Assembly: GCA_030248195.1 (NCBI GenBank)
Contig: JASAND010022385.1
Coordinates: 109,916-173,915, forward strand
Direction: 5' to 3'
Origin: Trissonchulus latispiculum
Lineage: Eukaryota; Nematoda; Enoplea; Enoplida; Ironidae
DNA length: 64,000 nt
The first letter of the stretch is position 1. Every line of letters starts with the position of its first letter. Both the position numbers and the translations under genes were made by a program. Below the pieces are notes generated by a model. The model made no database searches, was not told the DNA's origin, and saw only the letters and a program-made list of their open reading frames with translations. Shown piece by piece: positions 1-11,151 of the stretch.

Positions 1-334
1 GTAAAGCCAACCCCTTCGTAGCCCCCCCCTCCCTTGAATATAGGTAAAAGCTAAATACAAATTAATAACTACAAGCTGTCCTTCGGCAATTTCTGCGTTC
101 TGACAATTGCACAGTCAGTTCTTGAGCCATCTTAGCAGAAAAAGCAAAAAATTCTCCAAAAATAAATAAGAGACATATTAATTTAATTTTGCATGCAACC
201 CTCTTATTGCTGCTTTTCTGCGCAAAAGAAAAGCGCTTTAATAAACATGCACACATTTCTCAACTGTTCTGAACATGTCTTGCATGCAACCTTATAAGAG
301 AGCCGCATAAATAAAACAGGCTTCATAAAATGCA

Positions 335-437
335 CTTTCTCGCCAATGCAATTCTCAGCAATGACAGTCTCGGCAATGCAAACTATGGCTTTTAGTCTTT
401 CTCGTCAATGCAAGTAATGAGCATTCACCGTTCTTAG
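335..437. repeat. GGCAATGC-type short repeat, left part
   Basis: A degenerate array of short units of the form CTCGGCAATG or CTCAGCAATG runs up to position 437 and resumes at 2250-2335. The two parts are separated by the hAT-like element at 438-2249, so one original array was split by that insertion. From 1 to 334 I see no gene and no clear repeat. Confidence 0.6.
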
Positions 438-2249
438 TAGTGATGTGGATCGGATCGGATCGGCAGCCAAAATCACCTACCGATCCGATCCGCCAATTGC
501 CCGGCGATCCGATCCGATCCGATCCGATCCACCCCCGGATCGGACCGATCCGATCCGATCCGACCATAATTTTAAATTTCAATGTAGGCACTTCAATTGC
601 GATATATACCTTACCATTTCCTAGTATATGACAATACTCTTGATCAAACGTCTCATCTCATTCGAAAGGTCTTGAAGAGCTGAACAACATGCGTAACCCA
701 TCTAGATCTCAGAAATGCGCCCTGTTCACGAAAGTTTCCCTATCTATAAACAGAGAATTCCGAGAAATTGGTACATTTTCAAGTATTGGTTCTAACTCAT
801 CAATAGCTTTCAAATAATACCATACCTACAATTCAATTGCAGATGCAAAACATGCAGCAGGAGCACTTTAGAAACACTTTCAGAGTCTTTGTTTGAAAAT
901 TTAAAAATATTCGATTTTTGCCGAATAAGTTTTATAGGGATGTTTGAAGTTAGCCAAAACCATATGCAATCGAAAGAGCTTGTCAAACTGTATAACGTTA
1001 CCCTTGGGCCAATTTTGTATCTTTAACATTCCGAGAGATAAACGAGATTTAAGATTATTGAAGTAAAAAATCAGGGATTTCCAAATTTTCAGATTTTTGT
1101 CAATTGCTGCAGCATGTAACTACAACATTCGACAACGGGATACCCCAATTAAAACCGTCCAAAAGTACATATTTTGTGTAAAAATGAGCATGTTTACGCC
1201 AGTCTAGCTAAAGTTGTTACCGATTTTCTTCCGATTTTTCAAAAACTGCAATCACTTTGTTTTAAACAAGGATTTCTCTGAATTGCCTCAATCAAACAGC
1301 AATATTTCACACAACCATTTTTCGCAGTATTGCCGAGGGTCATTTTTCTTGGTTTTTGTAGAAGTCTAAAGAAGTTTAAAGTGTCTATTTTTTCCTTATT
1401 TTAGGGGAGTAAAAATTTCCTAAAGGGAGTAAAAATTTCCTAAGGGGAGTAAAGATTTCCTAGGAAATTACTACTGGGGGAGTAAAAATTTACTAGGAAC
1501 TCTTTACTGGGGAGTAATAATTTCCTAGGAATTTATTACTGGGGAGTAAAAATTTACGGGAGCACTAATTTCCGTGTACACCGGTTATTCTAAATTTCAG
1601 TTAATCCGATTTTAAAAAGAATACATTGTTGGAGTTTGCTCTAAAGGCGAGTTTGCAATAAACGACCGATTGAATGCACAATTTTGGTCGTACAATAGCA
1701 TGCACAAAAATGCGTCGGGTGGATTTTGCAGACTTCCGCCTCCATTTCCGAGCCAACGCTCTTTGGCGAAAAATTTTCATTCCAATTTCAGAGAATGGAG
1801 AACTTTTAATCGTACCAGAATAAGCACACTCTCAGCGGCACTGAATTAAAAAGCGGAGCGGCCTGTCCAAAAACTAATTAACTGAAAATATTAGAGATCA
1901 ATCAATACCATTTAACGGTTTTTATGTGTACACATCTAACATTTATTTACCCAGAGAAAGAAATAAGAAAACTCAATAACTGAATATTCGACATTTGAAC
2001 AAAATTCAGATGAAAGATTTTGAAAATTTTTTCGAAGAAAATTGGCAATGTAATGTAAAAATTGGCAATGTAATGGAAAAATTGGCACAAATTTCCAAAT
2101 TTTGCCTGATTTGCCGGATCGGCGATCCGGGAAAATTAAGCCGATCCGATCCGGGCGATCCGATCCGAAAATTTGTCGATCCGATCCGATCCGATCCGAC
2201 CCCGGATCGGCCGATCCGATCCGATCCGCCGATCCGATCCACATCACTA
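438..2249. mobile_element. hAT-like non-autonomous element with GATCC arrays
   Basis: The element starts TAGTGATGTGGATCGG and ends with the inverse complement. It is flanked by an exact 8-bp direct repeat GTTCTTAG (430-437 and 2250-2257). An 8-bp TSD and a TIR beginning TAGTG are typical of the hAT superfamily. Next to each TIR is a run of GATCC/GGATC units (about 445-570 and 2115-2240). The interior holds no transposase-like reading frame. A short tandem array lies at 1402-1565. The open frames over the GATCC arrays are repeat translations and not genes. Confidence 0.8.
1402..1565. repeat. GGGGAGTAAAAATTTCC minisatellite
   Basis: About five degenerate units containing GGGGAGTAAAAATTTCCTA lie inside the hAT-like element. 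Some units have the inverted half TAGGAAATTACTAC beside them, so part of the array can form hairpins. Confidence 0.7.
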
Positions 2250-2551
2250 GTTCTTAGCAATGCAATGCATTCTCGGCAATGCCTTTCTCGGCAATGTGCA
2301 TTCTTGGCAATGCAATTCTCGGCATTGAATGTTACCCGAGCTGAGTGAGTGTCGTACAACTCTTCCTATTATAAACTCTTGCTACCGCTAATTTGTTTAT
2401 ACACGGCGTTTGCTTTCATGGATTAATTAATAAATAGTTAATTCTGATAACTCCCAAAATAATTTAAGTAGTTAGAATAGAGTGTTGTAGTAATAATAGT
2501 AGTAGTAATAGTGATAGAAAGACATTAAACAGTCCTTTTCCTCTATTTCAG

Positions 2552-5171
2552 AGATCTACTCGTCGTAAAATTGCGGAACGTCTCTTACTATTCCTGACTG
2601 TTGTTGCAATGATTTGCGGAGTATTGCTTGGTTTAGTGCTAAACTCTACCTTAACGGACAGTCCTTGGCTGAGAAAGGATTCCCTTGAAAGAAAACTGTT
2701 TATGAAACACCATCCTGGACGTCTTTATCTCAAGCTTCTGAAGACGATGGTGTTTCCAATGGTTTTGGGTAAAAATTTTACAATTTTATAAAGTAAAACA
2801 TTTTGAAAACTGAGTTTAGCTATAAAACGTTATTTCTCTTCTCTTGATTTTCTAATGTACCTTTACTATACCGCAATACCGCGCAATATGCCCACTATAC
2901 CTTTACATTTGTTAGATATTATGTAACTATTTAGGTTTTGTCCTGTTTTTGCAGGATCCAACATTTCAAATATGGTGTCGCTTTCCACGGAAGCTGCAAA
3001 AATAACAGGACTGTGGACATTTGCTTATTTTTGTGTTGCCATTGTTGTTGCGGAATGCATTGCTATAGTCACAACAGTCTGCATTAATCCAGGTCATAAT
3101 TGGTCCTCTGAAAACGTTAACTCCAACGTAGCCAACGGAAGCAGTTGGCGTTCAGTAGACACGGCTTTGAATGTTCTGCGTTTCATTGTGCCAGAAAATA
3201 TAGTGAAAGCTACCTTTTCCATGGATAAAAGGGCGCAAGATGAAGACATTCATGCGAATGTAAGACTCTATTATGAATTTTAGAGACAGATCGAGTGAAC
3301 AACGGGAGACGAACCTGTAGCGTTGTGCTACCATTAAAACTGTGATAGGGAGCACAGCGCTACAAACCTCTGTGCATCTACCAGTGTTCGGCTATGGCAT
3401 TGCAGCACGTTTGGAGGGCATCTCACGTCATTTGGTGGAAAAGTAGTTATGTTCTTCTTTTTGTACCTAAAGCATGTGCTGTTTGCTACTCTTTGAGCTA
3501 ACTCCGGGTTATGAAATATCCAAGGCCAACTGAGTTTTGTTAAAGGGAAAATCAGGTTTCGACCGTCGACCAACTATGATATTTCTTCGGGAAACTTGGT
3601 TTAGTTGCTCTTTAAACCAGGGTCTGCTTCTTGGAAAGTGCTTTGTATCTCAGGGACATAACCAGGATGTCTAATGAAGCAAACAAATACCTTTAGTTTA
3701 GGTGTCCGTTTCTAACGAATAGCATAACACATGATGGAAGTAATGATTTTTCGGTACTGATCGGAGCGTTAGGAGTTTGCAAACATTTGAGAATCAGTTT
3801 AGGCAGTTTAGCGTAGCGTTTTCGTGCTGAATAATGCAGAATGAACGAGCTAATCTTATACATTGTCTGCTATCGTTCGAAAAAGTAACTTACTATATTA
3901 ACCAAAACAACTTTGCGTTACATTGATACAATTTTCAGAACCATGCTCGGCGATAACTCAGATCAGATACCTTTGTGCAAAGTGTAGAAAAGGAAAACAA
4001 TGTAATGCTAATTTACGTTGTTTTTGTTATTTTTCAGATTGACGATAATCTGGATAAACTGTCTCATAATTTTACAAATCTTTCTGGATCAGACCTTGTG
4101 ACAGGTGCTAATCTACTTCAGCAAGATTTAACAAGTGACTATTACAACAGTACCGACGTAATGGGCTTGATCTTTGCCTCAATTATGTTTGGTATCGGTT
4201 TACGACACCTGGGAGAGGAAGTAGCCCTTCTGTCTAGCGTCTTTTTCGGACTTCGAAGAGTCCTCGTAAAGCTGGTGAGTTCATTCATCGTCTGGCTGGC
4301 TCCCGTGGGAATCTTTTTCCTGGTGACAGAGCAGGTCGCTGAAATGGACAATATTCCAGAAAAGTTGAACAACTTCCTATGGCTTTGTACCACTGAAATC
4401 ATTGCTGCCTCAATACACGGCCTAGGCATCCTTTCTTTAGTGCTGTATTTAACCACTAAGCGTAGTCCCACACGGTTCATATCCAATATGGGCCATGCTC
4501 TGTTGACAGCTGCAGGCACTGCTTCAAGCATGGCGACCCTACCAATAACCTTGGAATGTTTGGAAGATCGAAATCAAATCAACCCTAATGTGGCTCGTTT
4601 TGTGATGCCCTTAGGCTGCAGTTTGAATATGCAAGGAACCGCAATGCATTTATGCACTTTAGCTTTGTTCTTTGCACAGCGTGACAACCTAAGCATTAAA
4701 TTTGTTGATGTTCTGTTGGTGATGGCAACCGCATTCTTGGCCCAAATTGCGACTCCTACGATGCCAAGTGGTAGTCTACTCACAGCTCCCATGGTCCTGG
4801 AATCTATTGGCATCCTTGAAGGACAAAACCACATGTTTACCCTATGGTCTGTTGATTGGTTCCTTGATAGAATTCGTACGGTGTTAAATGTGCATGGAAC
4901 TGCGGTTGGTGTGGCTGTGGTGGAGAGACTTTGCGGATCGAAATTGGCGTCCACTGACGAACTACCGGACATGTACACACGTATGACCACAGAGACTTCT
5001 GTAGAGAACGATGTAATGGCCGTAATTTCGCCGCGAGGACCGTCTTCGTTCTGGAAATCTTTGGTACCCAAGCGAAGGGGATTCTGGGATCCCTGGAATC
5101 CAGCTTGGCTTCATAGAACCATTAAGACTCATACTGCTGGAAAGTTTAGATTCAGACGTCAAATGTTTTGA
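2552..5171 (+). CDS. divergent SLC1-family (EAAT-type) transporter, 5' end missing
   Basis: Three exons are visible: 2552-2768, 2955-3259 and 4038-5171, all with AG/GT borders and compatible phases, giving 551 residues to the stop. The first starts in phase 0 about ten residues before the first membrane helix, so an upstream exon with the start codon is missing. SLC1 proteins are trimeric plasma-membrane carriers for acidic or neutral amino acids. Family features seen are the TM1-TM2 region, the PENIV motif before the variable loop, the HP1 motif ASSMATLPIT, the TM7 motif NMQGTA and the TM8 motif DWFLDRIRT-LNVHG. The TM8 Arg that contacts acidic substrates is kept. The TM7 Asp of NMDGT is Gln (codon 4632), the TM8 Asp of NVxGD is Thr (codon 4899), and the TM3 Thr pair is absent. 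In the archaeal homologue GltPh these positions bind sodium. An SLC1 fold is well supported, but substrate and ion coupling cannot be assumed. Confidence 0.88.
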
Positions 5172-5250
5172 GCAATTATTGTGCAACAAAGTTAGGTTTG
5201 CTGTAGGATTAGTCATAGTCGTATCAAAGTCCAAATTACTAATATTGCAA

Positions 5251-5256
5251 AATAAA
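5251..5256 (+). promoter_or_regulatory. AATAAA poly(A) signal of the SLC1-like gene
   Basis: A canonical hexamer lies about 80 bases after the stop codon and is the nearest one in the 3' region. Confidence 0.6.
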
Positions 5257-5464
5257 CCACCAATAGCGGGATCATTAATCATAGATCAAATTTGCATTTG
5301 CTTGAACGAGCTTCCTCATACGCTTCCGGCTTCCGCTTTCAGACAGACCAAAACACCAAAACATTTTTCCGAAATCTCAACGCATTTACTTATTAAATAT
5401 TTAATGAACTATGTAAATCTGATGCCAAAAATAAACGAATTATGCAAATGAAAGTAAACATCAC

Positions 5465-5509
5465 TAATTATATATTATATTATATTATATTATATTATAT
5501 TATATTATG
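5465..5509. repeat. TATTA microsatellite
   Basis: A run of TATAT/TATTA units with almost no interruption. Confidence 0.85.
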
Positions 5510-5901
5510 ATTACTATTACACTGAGCCAATGTGTCGGTTATGAGATGAACTAATATCAAAGTTTGGTCTGAGTTTATGATTGTAGCACTTGTTAGCGCC
5601 AGGTCAAGAGTCCAACTCCTACTTTACTGTTCAAAAGGGGTGAGATGAAGTACAAATTAATGGATAGTGGATAGTTGTGATTTACAAAAGCATATTCTTT
5701 AGTTATTTTCCTTTTTTATAAACAATGTCAGAACGATGGCGTTGTAACTTGTAAACACTAAAACTGGAGTGAAAATAATTGAAATCAATCAATTTGTGAT
5801 TTCAATCAACAAGAAAGGTCAGTGATTTGGCATGCCATGGCTTAATTTTTTGCCGCAGCCACAATTTTTTATTCGTCAAGTTTCTCATTTCTACTTGTTA
5901 A

Positions 5902-6624
5902 GGCCGGTTCACACGATCAAATTCTCATCAAATAAATTTGATCAAATTTTTTGACAGCAACATATTTGATCAAATTGACTGTATACACTGTCAAAATTGC
6001 ATCAAATACTTTGACCAAATTTTGATCAAATTGGGCGCCAGTTTGAATTTGCGCGCGTAGAAAATGCTCAGTCAAAAGAGCAAACTATAGCGTTTTTCTT
6101 GTTACCTCAATGTGATTCTGAACCCAAACCTAAACGCCTTTGGGTCAGAGGTTGGTAAAAAGATCTAAAACAATTGACAGTTTCAAAAACTTTTCATTCG
6201 CGATTTTTAAATAAAAATATTTCATCAATTTATTTGAACATATTTTGGCAAAATTTAAAATTATTTATTCATTTAAATCAAATTCATGTTATGTTATTAT
6301 AGTCCTGTGAATTTGCACAAATGCACATTGTGTTGAAAAACTGTAGAGAAACTGCATTTCTGAAGAAATGAAAAGCCTATGCTTCAAATTGAATTACGGT
6401 CACGTTATACACGTGGTAAATGTCATTGGACAAGTCGTCAAATATTTGATGGTTTTTGCGCACTGACCAAACCAATTTGATAGTTTGACAGCAATTTGAT
6501 GGCAAATTTGACGAAATTTGATGGAATTTGCTGCCCGCTCAAACCATCAAATTTGGTCAAATTGCAAGTTTGGTCAAATTTGATCAAATTTATTTGACGG
6601 GAATTTGATCGTGTGAACCGGCCT
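5902..6624. mobile_element. TTAA-flanked MITE with GGCCGGTTCACACG termini
   Basis: The left end GGCCGGTTCACACGATCAAA follows TTAA at 5898-5901. The right end is its inverse complement with one extra base, followed by TTAA at 6625-6628. The TTAA duplication points to a piggyBac- or Kolobok-type mobilising transposase. The interior is rich in TTTGATCAAATTT palindromes and has no coding frame. The 670 bases from here to the next gene show nothing else I can name. Confidence 0.7.
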
Positions 6625-7300
6625 TTAAGTTATTAGCTGCTTGATAGGCACGTATGTAATCAACATCTTAGATGTTTTTGAGAGCACAAGAAGGAAACTC
6701 AGTTATCCAAATGTTCCAGCTTCCTACACGATTACCTGTCAGATTTCCTGTGCTAACTTGATGTCTCAAATTAAATATTTATACCAGTAATTCTTAATGG
6801 TGCCAGCATTCGCGGCAACGGAAAAAGTTTCTTATTCACACCTAAGAATTTTTGCTTTGCTGGCGTCTTTGTGACAAGGTCATTACATGCTCCAACGCAA
6901 GCTTACAAATGTTTACATTACTGACAATAAATAATCAAAGAACAGCTTTGTGACTTTCTCACGCTAATGCCTGATTTAAGCCCTGATTCAAGACCTAAAT
7001 CCTTTTTGGAGGGGCTGTGATTTTAAAGTTAACATTGAAGGATAATGTATGGTTTATGTAACCACGGTTTATCTCTATATCTCACAATTTGTCTGATGTT
7101 GCCATAATGTAGAAACATTATCTGCTTAACAGCTATTTTGATGAGCTTAGCTTAAGGGCAATCCTTCATGATCTGTCTGTGACCCTCTTTGTGTCACGGA
7201 TTATCGTTAATCTCCTTTATTACTCATTTTCGCCCTTGTATCAACACATAAAGTGTAAGCATTAGGGCAACTTTGATTACACTAATGCTCTATTTGCACC

Positions 7301-10300
7301 ATGACAAATTCCCTTGTTGCAACGTTTGCAATTTTGTCTGTCTGTCACTTAGCCGGTGGTCAGTCAACAACATTGAAACCATCGTTTGAAGTAAAAAATG
7401 ACAAGAACCCTTTCGACTCGTCCTTTATCACCTACATTGACTCCTACATTCAACAGTTGATGATATGTCAAAAGATCCCTGGCGTTGTAATCTCTGCAGT
7501 AAAATTGGATGAAAACTCGAAACCTCAAATCTTTACAAAGGGATACGGTAAAACTGTACCAGATGTTCCAGACAGTTCCGATGTCTCTGATAAATCTACA
7601 GTCTGTCTTGGACAGGTAAAACTATATAATGTTTATTTGCGTATAAATCATATAACTTTTAAATTTTTCATAATAGTTATTTTCATATAATATTGTTAAT
7701 TATTGTTATCGTTATCATTGCTTTTTCAAAGACAGTCAATCAAACCTGATAAGCTGATCAGCTGTCGAGTAAGTAAGACCAAGAGTACATAATATAAGAG
7801 TGTGGCAGCAGGCAAGCTCTCTGTTATCAGCTGTAGGTACATGCTATGTTCGCTAACGGCTGACCCCCCCACAAATGTCTATGTGCTCTTCAAAGAAATT
7901 CGCACGCTATCTTTATGTGTTAAAGCTAGAAAACACAACTACTCAGTTGGTTCAATGTGCGTCTGCTTCGAACATTAACAAGTAAAGATAGCGTGCGAAT
8001 TTCTTTGAAGAGCACATACACGTTTGTGGGGGGGGGGTCAGCCGTTAGCGAACATAGCATGTACCTACAGCTGATAACAGAGAGCTTGACTGCTGTCATA
8101 CTCTTATGTATTATGTACTCTTGGTAAGACCAAGAGTACGTAAGACGGAGTAGAACATTTAGTTCAAATCCGAAAAACATGGGTTTTGATTTGAGCCATC
8201 CAAAGGGCGAATGATTTAGCTGTGTGCTTTCTTCCTGATTTAGTGGGCACGATTTAATGTAAAGCTGGCTCTTTAGTTTGCTGATGTTTAGTCGTTACCG
8301 CCATAGGAGCTTAAGCATAACGAGAGCGACACTTGTTATACTCCTTCCTACGTATCTAGCTATATACTAAATGTATACTTTTGATATTACTTTTAGTTAG
8401 TGTTGTTTCAGTAAACAATTTTAGTTTTAAGTATCAGTTTCCGTTTCAGTTAGTTGTTCAAGATGATTTCAGTTTCAATTTCAGGTCTCCTGCCAAAATA
8501 GTTTCAGTTTCAGTTCTAAGTTTCAGGCGGAGTTTTAGTTTCAGTTAGCTTTAGTTTCAGTTCTTTCAAAAAACTGCAGTTTCTAGCCTTCAAAAATAAG
8601 ATAATGCATAAATTTATGATTGTTCCACAGCAGAATATTAAGAAAAAAGTTTTTCAAAACCTTCAAACTTTAGGTTTTGATTTGAGAAAAAGATTGAAAC
8701 TAACTTCAGTCCAAGTTTCAGGTCTTTACTCAATCAAGTTTCAGTTTCAGTGTCAGACGGCTGCATTAAATAGTTTCAATTTCAGTTTCAGGTCTCCTCC
8801 CAAAATAGTTTAGTTAAGTTTCAGTTTCTGAAACTGAAACTGAAACTGAAACTTGTACAACCCCATCGGTATTTTTAAACTTTTGTAAAAACCCAACAAC
8901 AACAACAACAACAAAGGGGGAACCAGCAAAAGCTACTTTCAATCTTCAGTGGTTTCCTCTACTACACAATACATTTATGATGTTTTTATTTTAGGTTACA
9001 GAAACTTTCACAGCAATCCTCGCTGGGAAGTTAATTGATTCCAAATCGATGACATCGTTCGATGAGAAGCTGTCGGAAATATTCGGTCTGTCAGATCCCT
9101 TTGACAGGGCGGAACTTAAAGACATAACTGTGGCCGACATTTTGGGTCAGACCTCTGGTGTGAGTTCATATGACAAAATCTTGCTCACTCTTGGATCAAA
9201 TCTAAAGGACAGGTCCGATCTGCTCAAGCTTTTGCCTCAGCTAGACAGCTTGGAGGCACCAATACGGTATCGGCAAGAGTATACCAGAAATGCGGCTGTT
9301 TATACCCTGGCTGGGTTGGTTGTGGAGCGGAAAACGGGTAAAAAGTGGGAAACGTTTCTTACCGACTCCCTACTTAACCCACTGGGAATGACCAACACAA
9401 AGGCTACAAATCAGTTAACTGATCTGTCTACCTTAGCACGACCGGGAATTTGGGCGGATAAGAAATATTACCCTTGGACTAATTCCGCCATTAACGCTGT
9501 CAATCCGTTTCAGCCAGCGGCTGGGTTGTGCTCTACTGCTCAGGACATGGCAAACTGGCTCATTTTTCTCCTCAAGAATGGACTGTCCGCGAAAGGTGAA
9601 CAAATTTTACAGTCAATTACTCTTCATGAACTGCTGAAACCGAAGTTGGAATTTTCCAGAAAAGAAAGCTACAATGGAAATCTTTACGTGGAAGGATCAT
9701 GCCTGGGCTGGAAGTTTGGCCGATTCAGGGATCAAATAATTTATATCTCTGAAGGGGACTATTTCGGTCATAGTTCCATACTTTGGCACATTCCTGACTC
9801 CAAGCTAGCCATCTTTATGGCAAGAACCGGATCGAAGTATCTTACAGAGGCGGAAGAAGATCAGCTTAGTCTATATATGGCTGAACAGGTTGCTTCGAAG
9901 ATATTGGGCGAAAACCCAATCTGGGATATTGGACACGCTTGTGCAGTCGCAGCATCAGTAGAGCAAAAATGCAAGTGTGAGAACACGAAGGTGCAGAACG
10001 CAGAACAATATGTTGGAACCTATACTAATGATATGATTGGTGATCTAAAGATATACCAGAAAGCCAGCGACAAGGAATCACTTGGAATTTCGCACGACGA
10101 AATCGTGGGTACTTTGTGCCCATGGAAGGACGAAAACGGGTCTTTTTGGGTGGAATTTGACAATATTTACAATCTATTGCTGTCTGATAAGTGTCCGAAA
10201 ACTTGTGAACATCCTGATAGTTGTCTTCCAAGTCCTATAACGTTTCACGGCAACTTAACTGAAGAATTCTATTACGCTTTCGATGATGTATCTAAAGTGG

Positions 10301-10434
10301 CCGCCTTGTCCTTCAAACTACCATCGGGTCCTGGAACTCCGGAACCTAAAAAACAGGATGACGCTGCAACGTCTATTAAAGTGTTGCCTTTAACTGTTAT
10401 TGCTATGATAATTTGCTTTGTTGTACTTAAATAG
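7301..10434 (+). CDS. beta-lactamase-fold serine hydrolase-like protein, probable pseudoenzyme
   Basis: Two exons, 7301-7615 and 8995-10434, join in phase 0 and give 584 residues. The start is followed by a clear signal peptide (hydrophobic core at residues about 5-18). The protein follows the class C beta-lactamase / PBP-like fold seen in LACTB-type proteins, with the ITVADIL-QTSG segment, the LAGLVVE-KTGK helix and a late HSS segment. The three catalytic motifs are altered. The SxxK position reads Q105-V-T-E108, split by the intron. The YxN motif is Y201-T-R-N204. The HxG motif is H364-S-S. Ser and Lys of SxxK are both essential in this fold, so hydrolysis by the usual mechanism is unlikely. 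The C-terminus is a proline- and lysine-rich stretch followed by about 20 hydrophobic residues with no charged tail beyond one Lys, which fits a GPI-anchor signal or a terminal membrane anchor. The location is inferred as secretory or cell surface. Confidence 0.85.
7780..8123. mobile_element. 7-bp-TSD MITE, copy 1 (in intron of lactamase-like gene)
   Basis: Almost the whole element is one imperfect palindrome of 344 bases with ends CAAGAGTACATAAT and its inverse. It is flanked by exact 7-bp repeats GTAAGAC (7773-7779 and 8124-8130). Beside each arm is a C-run or G-run next to the motif GCTAACGGCTGACC. No coding capacity is seen. The frame on the minus strand across the right half is repeat-derived. 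Confidence 0.85.
8398..8865. mobile_element. TAGTG-end element with TTTCAG/GAAACT arrays
   Basis: The left end is TAGTGTTGTTTCAG. The right end, read inversely, is a related TGGGGTTGTACAAG followed by GAAACT units. Between them TTTCAGTTTCAG-like hexamers recur many times. It resembles the element at 22192-22607, but here I find no matching 8-bp flank, so the borders are approximate. Confidence 0.5.
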
Positions 10435-10831
10435 ATACATTGCCTGGACTTTCGGGTTTCCAGTTAGGTGCAGAATATAATTTGTGCATCTTTTGTCTGT
10501 GGGTACTCAACAATAATGTTTTGAAGAAAATCAGGAAGCCATAATTTTGTATAACTCGGCGTTTTCAGTTCCAGTCTTCCAACCCAGCCTCTATTCCCTT
10601 CTTTTCGTCTTTTCAAGCTTCATCCGCCAAACGGTCAAACATCAGACTAAATTCTAGAAAAGTTGATTTGCGTTTCCCCCTACTAATTTTCCTTTTACAG
10701 GAAAACGAAAACGATAATATAAAGACTCACATTTTTGAGTTGACTTGCTCATGTGGGTCGCATGATTTTAATCATATAAAAGATTCCTTGTTTTGTGTTT
10801 AATTAAGTAGAGTCTGTAGTTAAGTCTGGCT

Positions 10832-11143
10832 TAAAGTTTGAGGCCGGCCGGCCGCTCGCCAACGACTTGCGGTCGCCGGCCGGCCGGGATGCAAATCAAC
10901 AGTCAGAAATTTACAATTTAGAGCAACTAAAGCTTAAAATGAACCCCAAATCTAGCTAAATTGCAAATTTTCTATGATATGCTATATTATCTTTTAATAT
11001 GACATCTGAAACCCAATATCTTAGCAGTAATAATAGCTGCACTGCTAACTGATCCAGGCCGGTAGTTGGCTGGCCGGTCCACTGGACGGCTTACGTGCTC
11101 AACGGCCGCCGGACGGACGGGCAACCGGCCGGCTCAAACACTA
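10832..11143. mobile_element. hAT-like MITE with GGCCGG-rich ends
   Basis: It is flanked by an exact 8-bp repeat GTCTGGCT (10824-10831 and 11144-11151). The right terminus read inversely is TAGTGTTTGAGCCGGCCGG and the left is TAAAGTTTGAGGCCGGCCGG. Both ends carry GGCCGG clusters. The 312-base interior is non-coding. It shares the TAGTG start and TSD length of the element at 438-2249. Confidence 0.8.
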
Positions 11144-11151
11144 GTCTGGCT

